Shown here one piece after another: positions 6,715 to 14,009 of a stretch of 16,865 nt of DNA (positions are counted from its first letter, which is position 1; each line of letters opens with the position of its first letter). The position numbers and the translations under genes were made by a program. Source of the DNA: Bacteroides sp. CAG:530 (GTDB taxonomy: Bacteria; Bacteroidota; Bacteroidia; Bacteroidales; Bacteroidaceae). Location: contig FR881222.1 in NCBI GenBank assembly GCA_000434735.1, positions 1-16,865 of the forward strand, read 5' to 3'. The notes under the pieces were generated by a model that did no database searches, was not told where the DNA came from, and saw nothing but the letters and a program-made list of their open reading frames with translations.

Positions 6715-7320
6715 TTACAATTCGGTTACAAAACGCAGAGTCTCCACTTTTTCCAGTCTGTCGTGCAGTCTAGGCATGGCCGACTTACGTATACGTAGCT
6801 TCATCATGCAATCCATATCGTACGACTGCTCTAATATCTCGGGCGATTCTTCTTTTACAATTCGCATCACATCGTTCATAAACGGATACTCGAATATCAC
6901 GCTAACGTCCTCGTCTACCGTCTTCTCTATCACGGTAGCTTCGGCTATGGCCTGAGCCGCCGCTGTGCGATACGCTACAATCAATCCGCTGGTGCCCAAC
7001 TTTATTCCTCCGAAGTATCGCACCACTATAATCAGTATATCGGTAAGCTCGTTAGAGTTTATCTGCCCTAATATAGGCTTTCCGGCAGTACCCGACGGTT
7101 CACCGTTATCGTTAGCTCGGAAATCTTTCCTTTCAGCACCAAGCATATAAGCATAGCACACGTGGCGCGCATCGTAGTATTTCTTTTGATATACTTCAAG
7201 ATGCGCCTTTATTTCGGATAATGTACGTACGGGCAAAGCGATAGCAATAAACTTGCTTCGCTTTTCAGTGTAGATAGACTCCGATTCGGACTCTATGGTT
7301 TTATAAGTATCGTCTTGCAT
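6715..7320 (-). CDS. YigZ/IMPACT family protein
   Basis: 201 aa, the normal length of bacterial YigZ (UPF0029 plus a C-terminal DUF1949 domain). The N-terminal domain has the family's conserved blocks DARHVCYAYMLG (50-61), DNGEPSGTAGKPI (71-83) and VVRYFGGIKLGTSGL (99-113). The C-terminal roughly 65 residues are the small ferredoxin-like domain. The eukaryotic relative IMPACT/YIH1 regulates GCN2 kinase. In bacteria the molecular role is not settled; a ribosome or nucleic-acid link has been suggested. It follows the EamA gene by only 8 bp and is almost certainly co-transcribed with it. No clear terminator separates it from the porin promoter. Confidence 0.95.
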   Translation of the reverse strand: MQDDTYKTIESESESIYTEKRSKFIAIALPVRTLSEIKAHLEVYQKKYYDARHVCYAYMLGAERKDFRANDNGEPSGTAGKPILGQINSNELTDILIIVVRYFGGIKLGTSGLIVAYRTAAAQAIAEATVIEKTVDEDVSVIFEYPFMNDVMRIVKEESPEILEQSYDMDCMMKLRIRKSAMPRLHDRLEKVETLRFVTEL

Positions 7321-7328
7321 ATTATTTA

Positions 7329-8264
7329 TTATCGGATTCTATGCATCAATCTGATTTTCTGCAACACTTTAGAACGAATCATCTGTATAAGAGACTTGCC
7401 TACGATGATAAGCGTAACGGCTGTAAGAATCAGCACGATACCCCAGATAATACGTGGAGTAAGCTTTTCACCGAACACGGCTACACCTATTACCAATGCG
7501 GTAATAGGCTCCAACGCTCCCAAGATAGCCGCTGGAGTAGAACCTATATAATGAATAGATTTAGTCATAGTAATGAGCGAAATTACGGTAGGGAACAACG
7601 CCAATCCGATAGGATTAATCCACATAGCAGGAGTAGATATCACTTCGAGGTCTAATCCGAAGCGAAGACGCACCAAGAACAAGCCCGTACCGAATACCAA
7701 GACATAGAAAGTCAGTTTTGCGATAGGCATATCTTTAAGAACCGAACGGTTTACACCTATTATATATATAGCATAGGTAAGCGAAGAAAGGAATACCATA
7801 AGTACGCCTATCAGACTAAGAGTCTCGCCTCCATCACCTTTATAAAGCAACGAGATTCCGGTAACGGCCAGCATAATAGACAAAGCGGTGATAACCGAAA
7901 TTCTTTCTTTAAAGAACACGGCCATAAGTATAGCTACCAACACCGGATAAACGAACAATATGGTAGATGCGATACCTGCATCCATATAATTATACGATAC
8001 GAATAAGGTCAATGACGAAAGGGCGAAAAACAATCCCATTGCTACCAACGGCAATATCTCGCACTTGCGAAGACGGAAAGAGCAACCTTGCACCTTCATC
8101 AGAATGGCAAGCATCAGCATACCGAAGCCATAACGATAGAAGAGCACCGAGTCGGGACTCATGCCCTCAGCATAAAGTGGAAGGGCGAAAAGAGGGTTAA
8201 GACCATAACTTGATGCTGCGATAGCACCGTACAAAAAACCTTTAAACGCTGTATTATTGGGCAT
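7329..8264 (-). CDS. EamA-family (DMT superfamily) transporter
   Basis: 311 aa with about ten hydrophobic helices arranged as two tandem EamA domains (about 10-138 and 150-287). SSYGLNPLFALPLY near the N-terminus, ASTILFVYPVLVAILMAVFFKERIS at the end of the first repeat and GALEPITALVIGVAVFGEKLT in the second are the paired family signatures. Each ends with the (F)xxE(K/R) motif after a P-containing helix. A basic tail follows (IRSKVLQKIRLMHRIR). Members export amino acids, metabolites or nucleotide sugars; the substrate is unknown here. It is the first gene of a two-gene operon with the YigZ-like gene. Confidence 0.92.
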   Translation of the reverse strand: MPNNTAFKGFLYGAIAASSYGLNPLFALPLYAEGMSPDSVLFYRYGFGMLMLAILMKVQGCSFRLRKCEILPLVAMGLFFALSSLTLFVSYNYMDAGIASTILFVYPVLVAILMAVFFKERISVITALSIMLAVTGISLLYKGDGGETLSLIGVLMVFLSSLTYAIYIIGVNRSVLKDMPIAKLTFYVLVFGTGLFLVRLRFGLDLEVISTPAMWINPIGLALFPTVISLITMTKSIHYIGSTPAAILGALEPITALVIGVAVFGEKLTPRIIWGIVLILTAVTLIIVGKSLIQMIRSKVLQKIRLMHRIR

Positions 8265-8293
8265 GACTTTAAAAGAAAATGTAAAAACCGCCG

Positions 8294-8301
8294 CAAAGGT
8301 A
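8294..8301 (-). promoter_or_regulatory. -7 box of the EamA-yigZ operon
   Basis: Minus-strand TACCTTTG matches TAnnTTTG, 29 bp before the EamA start codon. No -33 TTTG is visible at 19-21 bp. Confidence 0.5.
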
Positions 8302-8451
8302 AGTAAAAGGAATAAATAAACGTATCATAATGCGAAAGCAACAGCTTAAAAGACGTTAATTAATGCGCTCTCAGGGTATTCTGAGACGATAATATGAATT
8401 TATGGTAATATATTCCGGAATTGGGGTATATCATGAATGTGATAATATGCG

Positions 8452-8459
8452 TATTTTCG
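8452..8459 (+). promoter_or_regulatory. Possible -7 box of the DXS-like operon (weak)
   Basis: TATTTTCG differs from TAnnTTTG by one base and lies 37 bp before the start codon. There is no canonical -33 element. A weak core promoter would fit a gene that needs an activator, and an AraC-type regulator is encoded in the same operon, but this is inference. A short hairpin (TCTCAG 8369-8374 / CTGAGA 8381-8386) lies further upstream. Confidence 0.3.
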
Positions 8460-8496
8460 CAATTGAAAAATTAGTCATAACAAAACTTATAAATAT

Positions 8497-10287
8497 ATGT
8501 ATATAGAGAAAATTAAGTCGCCAGCCGATTTGAAGGAATTGGATATAGAGGCACTAAACATTGTTGCCGACGAGACTCGCCGGGCTGTACTGAACCGTGT
8601 AAGCAAGCACGGCGGCCATATAGGTCCCAACTTGGGATTTGTAGAAGCAACCGTAGCCCTGCATTACGTATTTAACGCACCAAAGGATAAGTTCGTGTTC
8701 GACGTAAGTCACCAATGCTACCCTCATAAAGTACTTACTGGCCGTGCCTACGGATTCCTTGGCAATGTAAACGAGATGAACGCCATATCGGGCTACTCTT
8801 CTCCTGCCGAATGCCCCGAATACGATAACTTCGAGGTGGGACATACATCTACTTCTGTAAGTCTTGCCACCGGACTTCAGAAAGCCCGCGACATAAGAGG
8901 TACCGACGAGAACATCATCGCCATCATCGGCGACGGCTCGCTATCGGGAGGCGAAGCCTTCGAAGGACTGGATGAAGCTTCTGAACTTGGCACAGGCATC
9001 ATCATTGTGGTAAACGATAACGAAATGTCTATAGCCGAGAATCATGGCGGTATTTACAAGAACCTCCGCGCCTTACGCGAAAGCAACGGCACATGCCAGC
9101 ACAACTGGTTCAAGGCTTGGGGATTTGAATACAAGTATCTGGAAGAAGGCAACAACATAGAAAAGCTTATAGAAGTATTCGCAAGCGTAAAAGATACAAA
9201 GAAACCTACTGTGATTCATATCCATACAGAGAAGGGACACGGATATGCGCCTGCTGTAAAAGATAAAGAGGCATGGCACTGGGGAATGCCTTTTAACCTT
9301 GAAGACGGAAGTCGCCCGGTTAGAAACGCCGACGGAACAATTCCTGTAATAATTCCTTGCGAAAGTTACGAAGAACTATTATCCAACTGGATGCTACAGG
9401 AGATGAAGAAAGACAAAACCCTTATCGCCGTGACTGCCGGAACTCCCACTGCCGCAGGATTCACTCTGCAGAAGCGTAAGGAAGCAGGCGATCAACATAT
9501 AGACATGGGTATTGCCGAAGAACAGGCTGTAGCCATGATTTCGGGTATGGCCAAAGGAGGATTGCACCCGGTGTGGACTGTATACAGCACTTTTATTCAG
9601 CGCACTTACGACCAGATAGCACAAGACCTATGCGTTAATTCTACCCCAGCCGTTATCAATGTGGTAGGCGGTGGAGTAAACTCGATGAACGACATTACTC
9701 ACATTTGCCTCTTCGATATCCCGATGCTTTGCAGCATTCCCGGACTTATCTACCTTGCACCTACCACTTGCGAGGAATATTTCGCTATGCTACGTTGGTC
9801 TATCCTACAAGATAAGATGCCTATTGCCATACGTGTGCCTAGCAACGGCGTGATTCATACCACAGAAGCTGTGGATACAGAATATAGTTACGAATCAAAA
9901 TATAAGGTAATGCATCAAGGTTCTAAGGTAGCCATAATAGCCGCAGGTTCTTTCTATCAGAAAGGCGAAAACGTGACCCGACTGCTTGCCGACAATGGTA
10001 TTGACGCAACCCTCATCAACCCACGCTATCTGAACGAAGTTGATGCAGATGCGCTTGATTCACTTAAAGCCAACCATCAGCTTGTGGTTACTCTGGAAGA
10101 TGGATGCAAAGACGGCGGCTTTGGCGAGCGCATTGCTTCTTATTACGGCACATCGGATATGAAAATACTTGTGGGCGGCGTAAAGAAAGGACTCTACGAC
10201 AGATACGACGTAGAGCAGTTGCTTTCCGACAACCGCTTGCTCGACGAACAGATAGTAGAGGATATATTGAGCATTATCAATAATTAG
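8497..10287 (+). CDS. DXS-like/transketolase-family TPP enzyme, probably not canonical DXS
   Basis: 596 aa, a little shorter than typical DXS (about 620-640). The N-terminal half aligns by eye with DXS: H41 in GGHIGPNLG, WDVGHQAYPHK-like FVFDVSHQCYPHK (67-78), the TPP/Mg motif GDG(145-147)...ND(173-174), and H261. E341 in MGIAEEQ is the catalytic glutamate of the middle domain, and R369 in QRTYDQ is kept. However, positions that bind the glyceraldehyde-3-phosphate phosphate in E. coli DXS are changed: R420 aligns with G391, D427 with N398 and R478 with S449. The two residues after the catalytic Glu also differ (EQ for QH). So the ThDP chemistry is likely intact but the acceptor may not be GAP. 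Transketolase C-terminal domain at about 475-590. It starts a four-gene operon with a redox/cupin module. Confidence 0.85.
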   Translation: MYIEKIKSPADLKELDIEALNIVADETRRAVLNRVSKHGGHIGPNLGFVEATVALHYVFNAPKDKFVFDVSHQCYPHKVLTGRAYGFLGNVNEMNAISGYSSPAECPEYDNFEVGHTSTSVSLATGLQKARDIRGTDENIIAIIGDGSLSGGEAFEGLDEASELGTGIIIVVNDNEMSIAENHGGIYKNLRALRESNGTCQHNWFKAWGFEYKYLEEGNNIEKLIEVFASVKDTKKPTVIHIHTEKGHGYAPAVKDKEAWHWGMPFNLEDGSRPVRNADGTIPVIIPCESYEELLSNWMLQEMKKDKTLIAVTAGTPTAAGFTLQKRKEAGDQHIDMGIAEEQAVAMISGMAKGGLHPVWTVYSTFIQRTYDQIAQDLCVNSTPAVINVVGGGVNSMNDITHICLFDIPMLCSIPGLIYLAPTTCEEYFAMLRWSILQDKMPIAIRVPSNGVIHTTEAVDTEYSYESKYKVMHQGSKVAIIAAGSFYQKGENVTRLLADNGIDATLINPRYLNEVDADALDSLKANHQLVVTLEDGCKDGGFGERIASYYGTSDMKILVGGVKKGLYDRYDVEQLLSDNRLLDEQIVEDILSIINN

Positions 10288-10299
10288 TTTAGCTACATT

Positions 10300-11190
10300 A
10301 TGAGAGATTTTCATTTCAATACGGTACAAGAATTCAACGATTATTACGGATTAGAAACTCTACACCCTTTAGTAAACGTTGTACGCTTCAATAAGCCAGC
10401 AAAGGTTGAAGAAGCTATGTATCATTATGGACTATATGCCTTATTCTTGAAAGAAAACAAGGGCTGCAAGCTATCGTATGGCAGAACAGAATACGATTTC
10501 GATGAAATGACCGTAACAAGCTTCGCTCCAGGGCAAGTAATTCATGTAGAACCGAATCCTGAGGTAATAATACCGAAATGGACGGCTATCGTGTTTCATC
10601 CAGACTTACTTAACCGTACTTCTTTAGGCAAGAACATCAGTCGCTATGAGTTCTTTGACTACACATCGAACGAGGCTTTACATCTCTCTGTAGCAGAAAT
10701 AGAAATATTCCGCGGAGTGCTATCCATGATTCAACAAGAGTTGAATCGTAGCATTGACAAGCACTCCAAAGAATTGATAGTAAATAATTTAGAACTCCTA
10801 CTAAACTACTGTCTCCGTTTCTACGACCGCCAATTTATTACTCGCGAAGAAATAAATCACTCTGTAGTAAAGAAGTTCACCGCCCTACTCGATCAGTATA
10901 TCGCTAACCAAGCCCAGCAAGAAGGCTTCCCATCCGTCGCCTACTTTGCCGACAAATGTTGTTACTCGCCCAAGTACTTCGGTGAGCTTGTTAAAACGGA
11001 AACCGGGCGTACTGCCAAGGATTTCATTAGCGACCGTATGCTTATCGCTGCCAAACAACTACTAAACGATGAGTCACTAAGTATAAAAGCGATAAGCCAG
11101 CAGCTCGGCTTCGAGTATCCACAGCATTTCATAAGGTTCTTTAAGGCTAAAACCGGACAGACACCTTCGGATTATCGGAAAACAGCATAA
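10300..11190 (+). CDS. AraC-family transcriptional regulator
   Basis: 296 aa. The N-terminal region (about 20-150) is a cupin-like sensor domain (SFAPGQVIHVEPN, KWTAIVFHPDLL). The C-terminal 100 residues are a standard AraC/XylS DNA-binding domain with two helix-turn-helix units. The first is around FADKCCYSPKYFGELVKTETG (216-236). The second is SIKAISQQLGFEYPQHFIRFFKAKTGQTPSDYR (261-293), which contains the signature GF-x3-x2-F-x2-FFKAKTGQTP. Two adjacent cysteines (C220, C221) sit in the first recognition region. It follows the DXS-like gene by 12 bp and precedes the CMD-cupin gene by 16 bp, so it probably controls this operon or sits in it as an autoregulator. The signal it senses is unknown. 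Confidence 0.92.
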   Translation: MRDFHFNTVQEFNDYYGLETLHPLVNVVRFNKPAKVEEAMYHYGLYALFLKENKGCKLSYGRTEYDFDEMTVTSFAPGQVIHVEPNPEVIIPKWTAIVFHPDLLNRTSLGKNISRYEFFDYTSNEALHLSVAEIEIFRGVLSMIQQELNRSIDKHSKELIVNNLELLLNYCLRFYDRQFITREEINHSVVKKFTALLDQYIANQAQQEGFPSVAYFADKCCYSPKYFGELVKTETGRTAKDFISDRMLIAAKQLLNDESLSIKAISQQLGFEYPQHFIRFFKAKTGQTPSDYRKTA

Positions 11191-11206
11191 TAATAAACAA
11201 TTGCAA

Positions 11207-12043
11207 ATGAAGAAAATAGGATTACTCATAGTACTTGCAACAATTTCAATTAACGTTATGGCACAAAAGAAAATAATACAGACTGCAGGACACGATAAGC
11301 TCGGTGAGTTCGCTCCCGAATTTGCCCACCTCAATGATGACATTCTCTTCGGAGAAGTATGGAATCGCAACGACCTTCTCTCGCTACGCGATAGAAGTTT
11401 GGTGACAATCACGTCACTTATAAGTCAAGGAATTACCGACAGTTCATTGAAATATCACCTCCAGTCGGCTAAGAATAACGGCATTACCCGTACCGAGATA
11501 GCGGAAATCATCACCCACATGGCATTCTACGCCGGATGGCCTAAAGCATGGGCGGCATTCAATCTCGCTAAAGAAGTGTGGACTGATGAATCTGACACAA
11601 GCAGCAAAAACGAAAACAACCAACTGTCTTTCCCAATCGGAGAACCAAATACGGCGTACGCTAAATACTTCATCGGAAACAGTCACCTTGCCCCACTTAC
11701 TCCTAAGAATCTTGGCGAAGGCGAAAAGACCGTTCTACCAATGAGCAATGTTACCTTCGAACCGGGTTGCCGCAACAATTGGCACATACATCATGGAGCT
11801 AGGCAGATATTGATTTGCGTATCGGGCAAAGGATGGTACCAAGAATGGGGTAAGCCAGCCATCGCTCTCAATGCTGGCGATGTCATAGACATACCTGAAG
11901 GCGTAAAGCACTGGCACGGAGCACAGAAGGATTCTTGGTTTCAACATATCGTCACTCATGTAGAAGTTGAGAACTCATGTCCTGGCTCGGCACCCAACGA
12001 ATGGTTAGAGCCTGTAAGCGATGAAGAATATGATAAATTATAA
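11207..12043 (+). CDS. Exported carboxymuconolactone-decarboxylase/cupin fusion protein
   Basis: 278 aa from the ATG at 11207; a TTG two codons upstream is in frame but less likely. MKKIGLLIVLATISINVMA-Q is a signal peptide, so the protein is periplasmic. Residues about 35-127 are a CMD/AhpD-like helical domain (LRDRSLVTITSLISQG, ITHMAFYAGWPKAW); the AhpD CxxC redox pair is absent. Residues about 160-255 are a cupin. Motif 1 is G187-x5-H193-x-H195-x4-Q200-x6-G207, with Gln replacing the usual Glu, and motif 2 is G224-x5-P230-x-G232-x2-H235. H193, H195 and H235 could bind a metal. Such CMD-cupin proteins are often near AraC regulators and small oxidoreductases, as here. The reaction is unknown. 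Confidence 0.9.
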   Translation: MKKIGLLIVLATISINVMAQKKIIQTAGHDKLGEFAPEFAHLNDDILFGEVWNRNDLLSLRDRSLVTITSLISQGITDSSLKYHLQSAKNNGITRTEIAEIITHMAFYAGWPKAWAAFNLAKEVWTDESDTSSKNENNQLSFPIGEPNTAYAKYFIGNSHLAPLTPKNLGEGEKTVLPMSNVTFEPGCRNNWHIHHGARQILICVSGKGWYQEWGKPAIALNAGDVIDIPEGVKHWHGAQKDSWFQHIVTHVEVENSCPGSAPNEWLEPVSDEEYDKL

Positions 12044-12055
12044 AAAGGAAACAAT

Positions 12056-12592
12056 ATGAAGAAAGTAATAGTTATATCTACCAGCCTGCGTGCGGGTTCC
12101 AACAGCGACGCGCTCGCTGATAAGTTTATGGAAGGTGCGTTAGCTGCCGGACATGATGTAGAAAAGATTTCGCTTGTAGGTAAGAGCATCGCTTTTTGCA
12201 AAGGATGCATGGCTTGCCATAAATTGGGCAGATGCGCCATCAACGACGATGCTAACGCCATAATGCAAAAAGTACTGAACGCCGACGTAGTTTGTTGGGC
12301 TACTCCTATTTATTATTACGAGATGAGCGGACAGATGAAAGTACTCATCGACCGCATGAACGCATTGTACAGTCTCGACTATAAATTCCGCAATGTATAT
12401 ATGCTCACTACAGCCGCTGAAGACGAGCCAGAAGTACCGAAGCGTGCCGAAGCCGGACTGACGGGATGGATAGACTGTTATCCTAAAAGTCGTCTGGCAG
12501 GAACATTGTTCTGTGGTGGAGTGAATGCGCCTCGCGATATAGCAGGCAACGAAAAGTTGCAGGAAGCTTATGATTTAGGGAAAAGTATTTAA
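12056..12592 (+). CDS. Flavodoxin-fold NAD(P)H-dependent reductase with iron-sulfur-flavoprotein cysteine motif
   Basis: 178 aa. The N-terminus MKKVIVISTSLRAGSNSDALADKF is the FMN phosphate-binding loop of the NADPH-dependent FMN reductase/flavodoxin-like family. TPIYYYEMSGQMKVLIDR (83-100) is the second FMN-binding block. C48-x2-C51-x2-C54-x5-C60 fits the compact CX2CX2CX4-7C motif that binds a 4Fe-4S cluster in archaeal/bacterial iron-sulfur flavoproteins (Isf), so a cluster is plausible though not certain. The enzyme is cytoplasmic and likely reduces a small molecule or acts as an electron carrier. It starts 12 bp after the CMD-cupin gene, with an AAAGGA-like ribosome site, and is the last gene of the operon. 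Its final codons fall inside the left arm of a long inverted repeat. Confidence 0.9.
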   Translation: MKKVIVISTSLRAGSNSDALADKFMEGALAAGHDVEKISLVGKSIAFCKGCMACHKLGRCAINDDANAIMQKVLNADVVCWATPIYYYEMSGQMKVLIDRMNALYSLDYKFRNVYMLTTAAEDEPEVPKRAEAGLTGWIDCYPKSRLAGTLFCGGVNAPRDIAGNEKLQEAYDLGKSI

Positions 12593-12708
12593 TAAAGTCG
12601 TCTTACTTCGAACGATGCGCATGCTTACTTCGTTCGAAGTAAGCGCTCACTTCGAGTCGGTCAACGTGCTTACTTCGGTCGAAGTAAGACGACTTTGTTA
12701 AATACTTT
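12582..12708. repeat. 30-bp inverted repeat enclosing a four-unit ~22-bp palindrome array
   Basis: The outer arms 12582-12611 and 12679-12708 are inverted copies with 29 of 30 bases complementary. Inside and partly overlapping are four units starting at 12602, 12624, 12646 and 12669 (spacing 22, 22, 23). Each begins CTTACTTCG or CTCACTTCG. Units 2 and 4 are palindromes of the form CTTACTTCGNNCGAAGTAAG, with unit 2 extending to GCTTACTTCG/CGAAGTAAGC. Units 1 and 3 are degenerate in their second halves. The left outer arm includes the last 11 bases of the flavoprotein gene with its stop codon. The array may serve as that operon's 3' end structure; only a short TTTGTT follows the last stem. Confidence 0.85.
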
Positions 12709-12750
12709 CACGATACGTTCTACAGATGCCGATGATTGGCAAAAACTGTC

Positions 12751-12806
12751 AAAAAAAGAACTCAAGTCGCAAGGGAGGCAAATACCTCTCAAGCGACTTG
12801 AGTTCT
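12751..12806 (-). terminator. Terminator of the ttcA-DUF486 operon
   Basis: A perfect 14-bp stem (AGAACTCAAGTCGC 12757-12770 with GCGACTTGAGTTCT 12793-12806) encloses an inner GGAGG/CCTCT stem. On the minus strand the 3' arm runs directly into a T-tract (12751-12757). The hairpin begins 26 nt after the DUF486 stop. On the plus strand no T-run follows, so it is directional. Confidence 0.88.
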
Positions 12807-12832
12807 ATATTTATAAAGGTCTGATGATTATA

Positions 12833-13207
12833 TTATTTCTTGAACACGAAGTAAACGGCCAGCACCAAGCAAACAAACGCTGCCAAATGATTCCATTTCA
12901 ATTCCATCTTAAAGGCGATTATCGAAAACACGGTAAACACCACCAAGGTTATCACCTCCTGAATCACTTTAAGCTGCATTATGTCGAACGGGCCTCCATT
13001 CTCACGGAATCCCAAACGGTTGGCGGGGACTTGCAGGCAATACTCAAAAAAAGCGATGCCCCAACTGAACGCTATGACTGCAATAAGCGGAAGTGCCGCA
13101 AACCAACTAAACTCTTCACGCATTTTAAGATGCCCGTACCATGCTAGGGTCATGAAAACGTTAGATAATACAAGCAATAAAACTGAATAAACACCCTGCG
13201 ATATCAT
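12833..13207 (-). CDS. DUF486 (DMT family) small membrane protein
   Basis: 124 aa with four hydrophobic helices at about 5-24, 35-54, 80-100 and 105-122. The highly conserved family blocks FMTLAWYGHLK (18-28), SWGIAFFEYCLQVPANRLG (48-66) and LKVIQEVITLVVFTVF (79-94) identify DUF486, a short relative of drug/metabolite transporters. Its substrate and mechanism are unknown. At this size it probably works as a dimer. It follows the TtcA-like gene by 8 bp and ends before a strong terminator, so the two form one transcript. I see no functional link between them. Confidence 0.93.
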   Translation of the reverse strand: MISQGVYSVLLLVLSNVFMTLAWYGHLKMREEFSWFAALPLIAVIAFSWGIAFFEYCLQVPANRLGFRENGGPFDIMQLKVIQEVITLVVFTVFSIIAFKMELKWNHLAAFVCLVLAVYFVFKK

Positions 13208-13215
13208 GATTTCTT

Positions 13216-13983
13216 TTATTCTCCTTTCTTTTTATCTTTAACTATTTCTTCAGGCAACAAATCGGCCTGCACATTATTCATACTACTCCACAAACTGTAT
13301 CTAGCTTCCGGATTCATTTGTTCTAACGCACTGAGAACCCCTTTCATATCCGATCGATGCGAATCTTTCTCGTACGGACAGTTCTTTATCTGCTTTCGGA
13401 AACCGCGCATCGCTGCCATCTCGGTTAAATCAGCTTCGTGCACAAGGCACATTGGGCGGATAATCGTCATATCGAATTTACGCATTACCAATTTAGGCGG
13501 CATCGTGCTGAAAGCTCCCTGAAAAGTCATGTTCATCAGCAAAGTCTGTAGGATATCGTCCATATGATGTCCTAACGCCATCTTATTGCAACCATGCTCT
13601 TTGGCTACGGTAAACATCGCTTTACGTCTATTCCACGAACAAAGAAAACAAGGCGATTTGCGGTTATCTGTTGTAGGGTCGAACTCGGTTTCGTAAACCA
13701 CGAACGGTACTCCCAAGCTCTCGGCATAACTACGCAGATACTCTATATCCGATTTGTACGGAATATTACGCATCACCACATGTGCAGCGATAACCGAGAA
13801 ATGAGGGCGAAATATACGCGAGCGTCTGGCCAGCAATTCAAGTAAAGCAAGCGAATCCTTGCCACCCGAAAGTCCCACCAATATCTTATCGCCATCTTCT
13901 ATCAATCCGTACTGCACCACACCTTTATTAAAACGCGTCTCGATGCGCCGCATCAGCTTATCTTCCTCAGTTAATTTTCCCAT
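13216..13983 (-). CDS. ttcA: TtcA-like tRNA thiolation protein (PP-loop ATPase)
   Basis: 255 aa. The PP-loop SGGKDS (39-44) binds ATP for adenylation of the target base. C112 and C115 (PCFLCSWNRRK) with C202 (NCPYEKD) fit the three-cysteine arrangement that holds the Fe-S cluster in TtcA, and ALGHHMDD (136-143) is another conserved block. TtcA makes 2-thiocytidine at position 32 of certain tRNAs. The protein is shorter than E. coli TtcA (about 311 aa), as is usual for Bacteroidetes relatives. The family also contains uncharacterised members, so the exact target base is inferred. Own promoter; co-transcribed with the DUF486 gene. Confidence 0.88.
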   Translation of the reverse strand: MGKLTEEDKLMRRIETRFNKGVVQYGLIEDGDKILVGLSGGKDSLALLELLARRSRIFRPHFSVIAAHVVMRNIPYKSDIEYLRSYAESLGVPFVVYETEFDPTTDNRKSPCFLCSWNRRKAMFTVAKEHGCNKMALGHHMDDILQTLLMNMTFQGAFSTMPPKLVMRKFDMTIIRPMCLVHEADLTEMAAMRGFRKQIKNCPYEKDSHRSDMKGVLSALEQMNPEARYSLWSSMNNVQADLLPEEIVKDKKKGE

Positions 13984-14009
13984 ATATAATAATTATATAA
14001 AAAGCGGCG

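Noticed and set aside
8265..8496. Riboswitch (for example a TPP riboswitch) upstream of the TPP-dependent enzyme
   Set aside because: The 232-bp region has only a weak hairpin at 8369-8386. I found no conserved THI-box core such as CUGAGA followed by ACCUGAUCUGG-like segments; the single CTGAGA at 8381 is part of the small hairpin and the partner segments are missing.
11201..11206. TTG start two codons before the CMD-cupin ATG
   Set aside because: The ATG at 11207 directly precedes KKIGLLIVLA, a normal signal-peptide start; TTG starts are uncommon and the extension adds nothing.
12582..12708. Insertion sequence or transposon end
   Set aside because: The inverted arms enclose only about 67 bp with no transposase gene, and no target-site duplication could be recognised. 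A small non-autonomous element is possible but not shown.
12695..13147. 150-codon plus-strand ORF opposite the DUF486 gene
   Set aside because: It begins inside the inverted repeat, runs through the terminator and antisense to a well-conserved membrane protein; its translation shows no recognisable domain.
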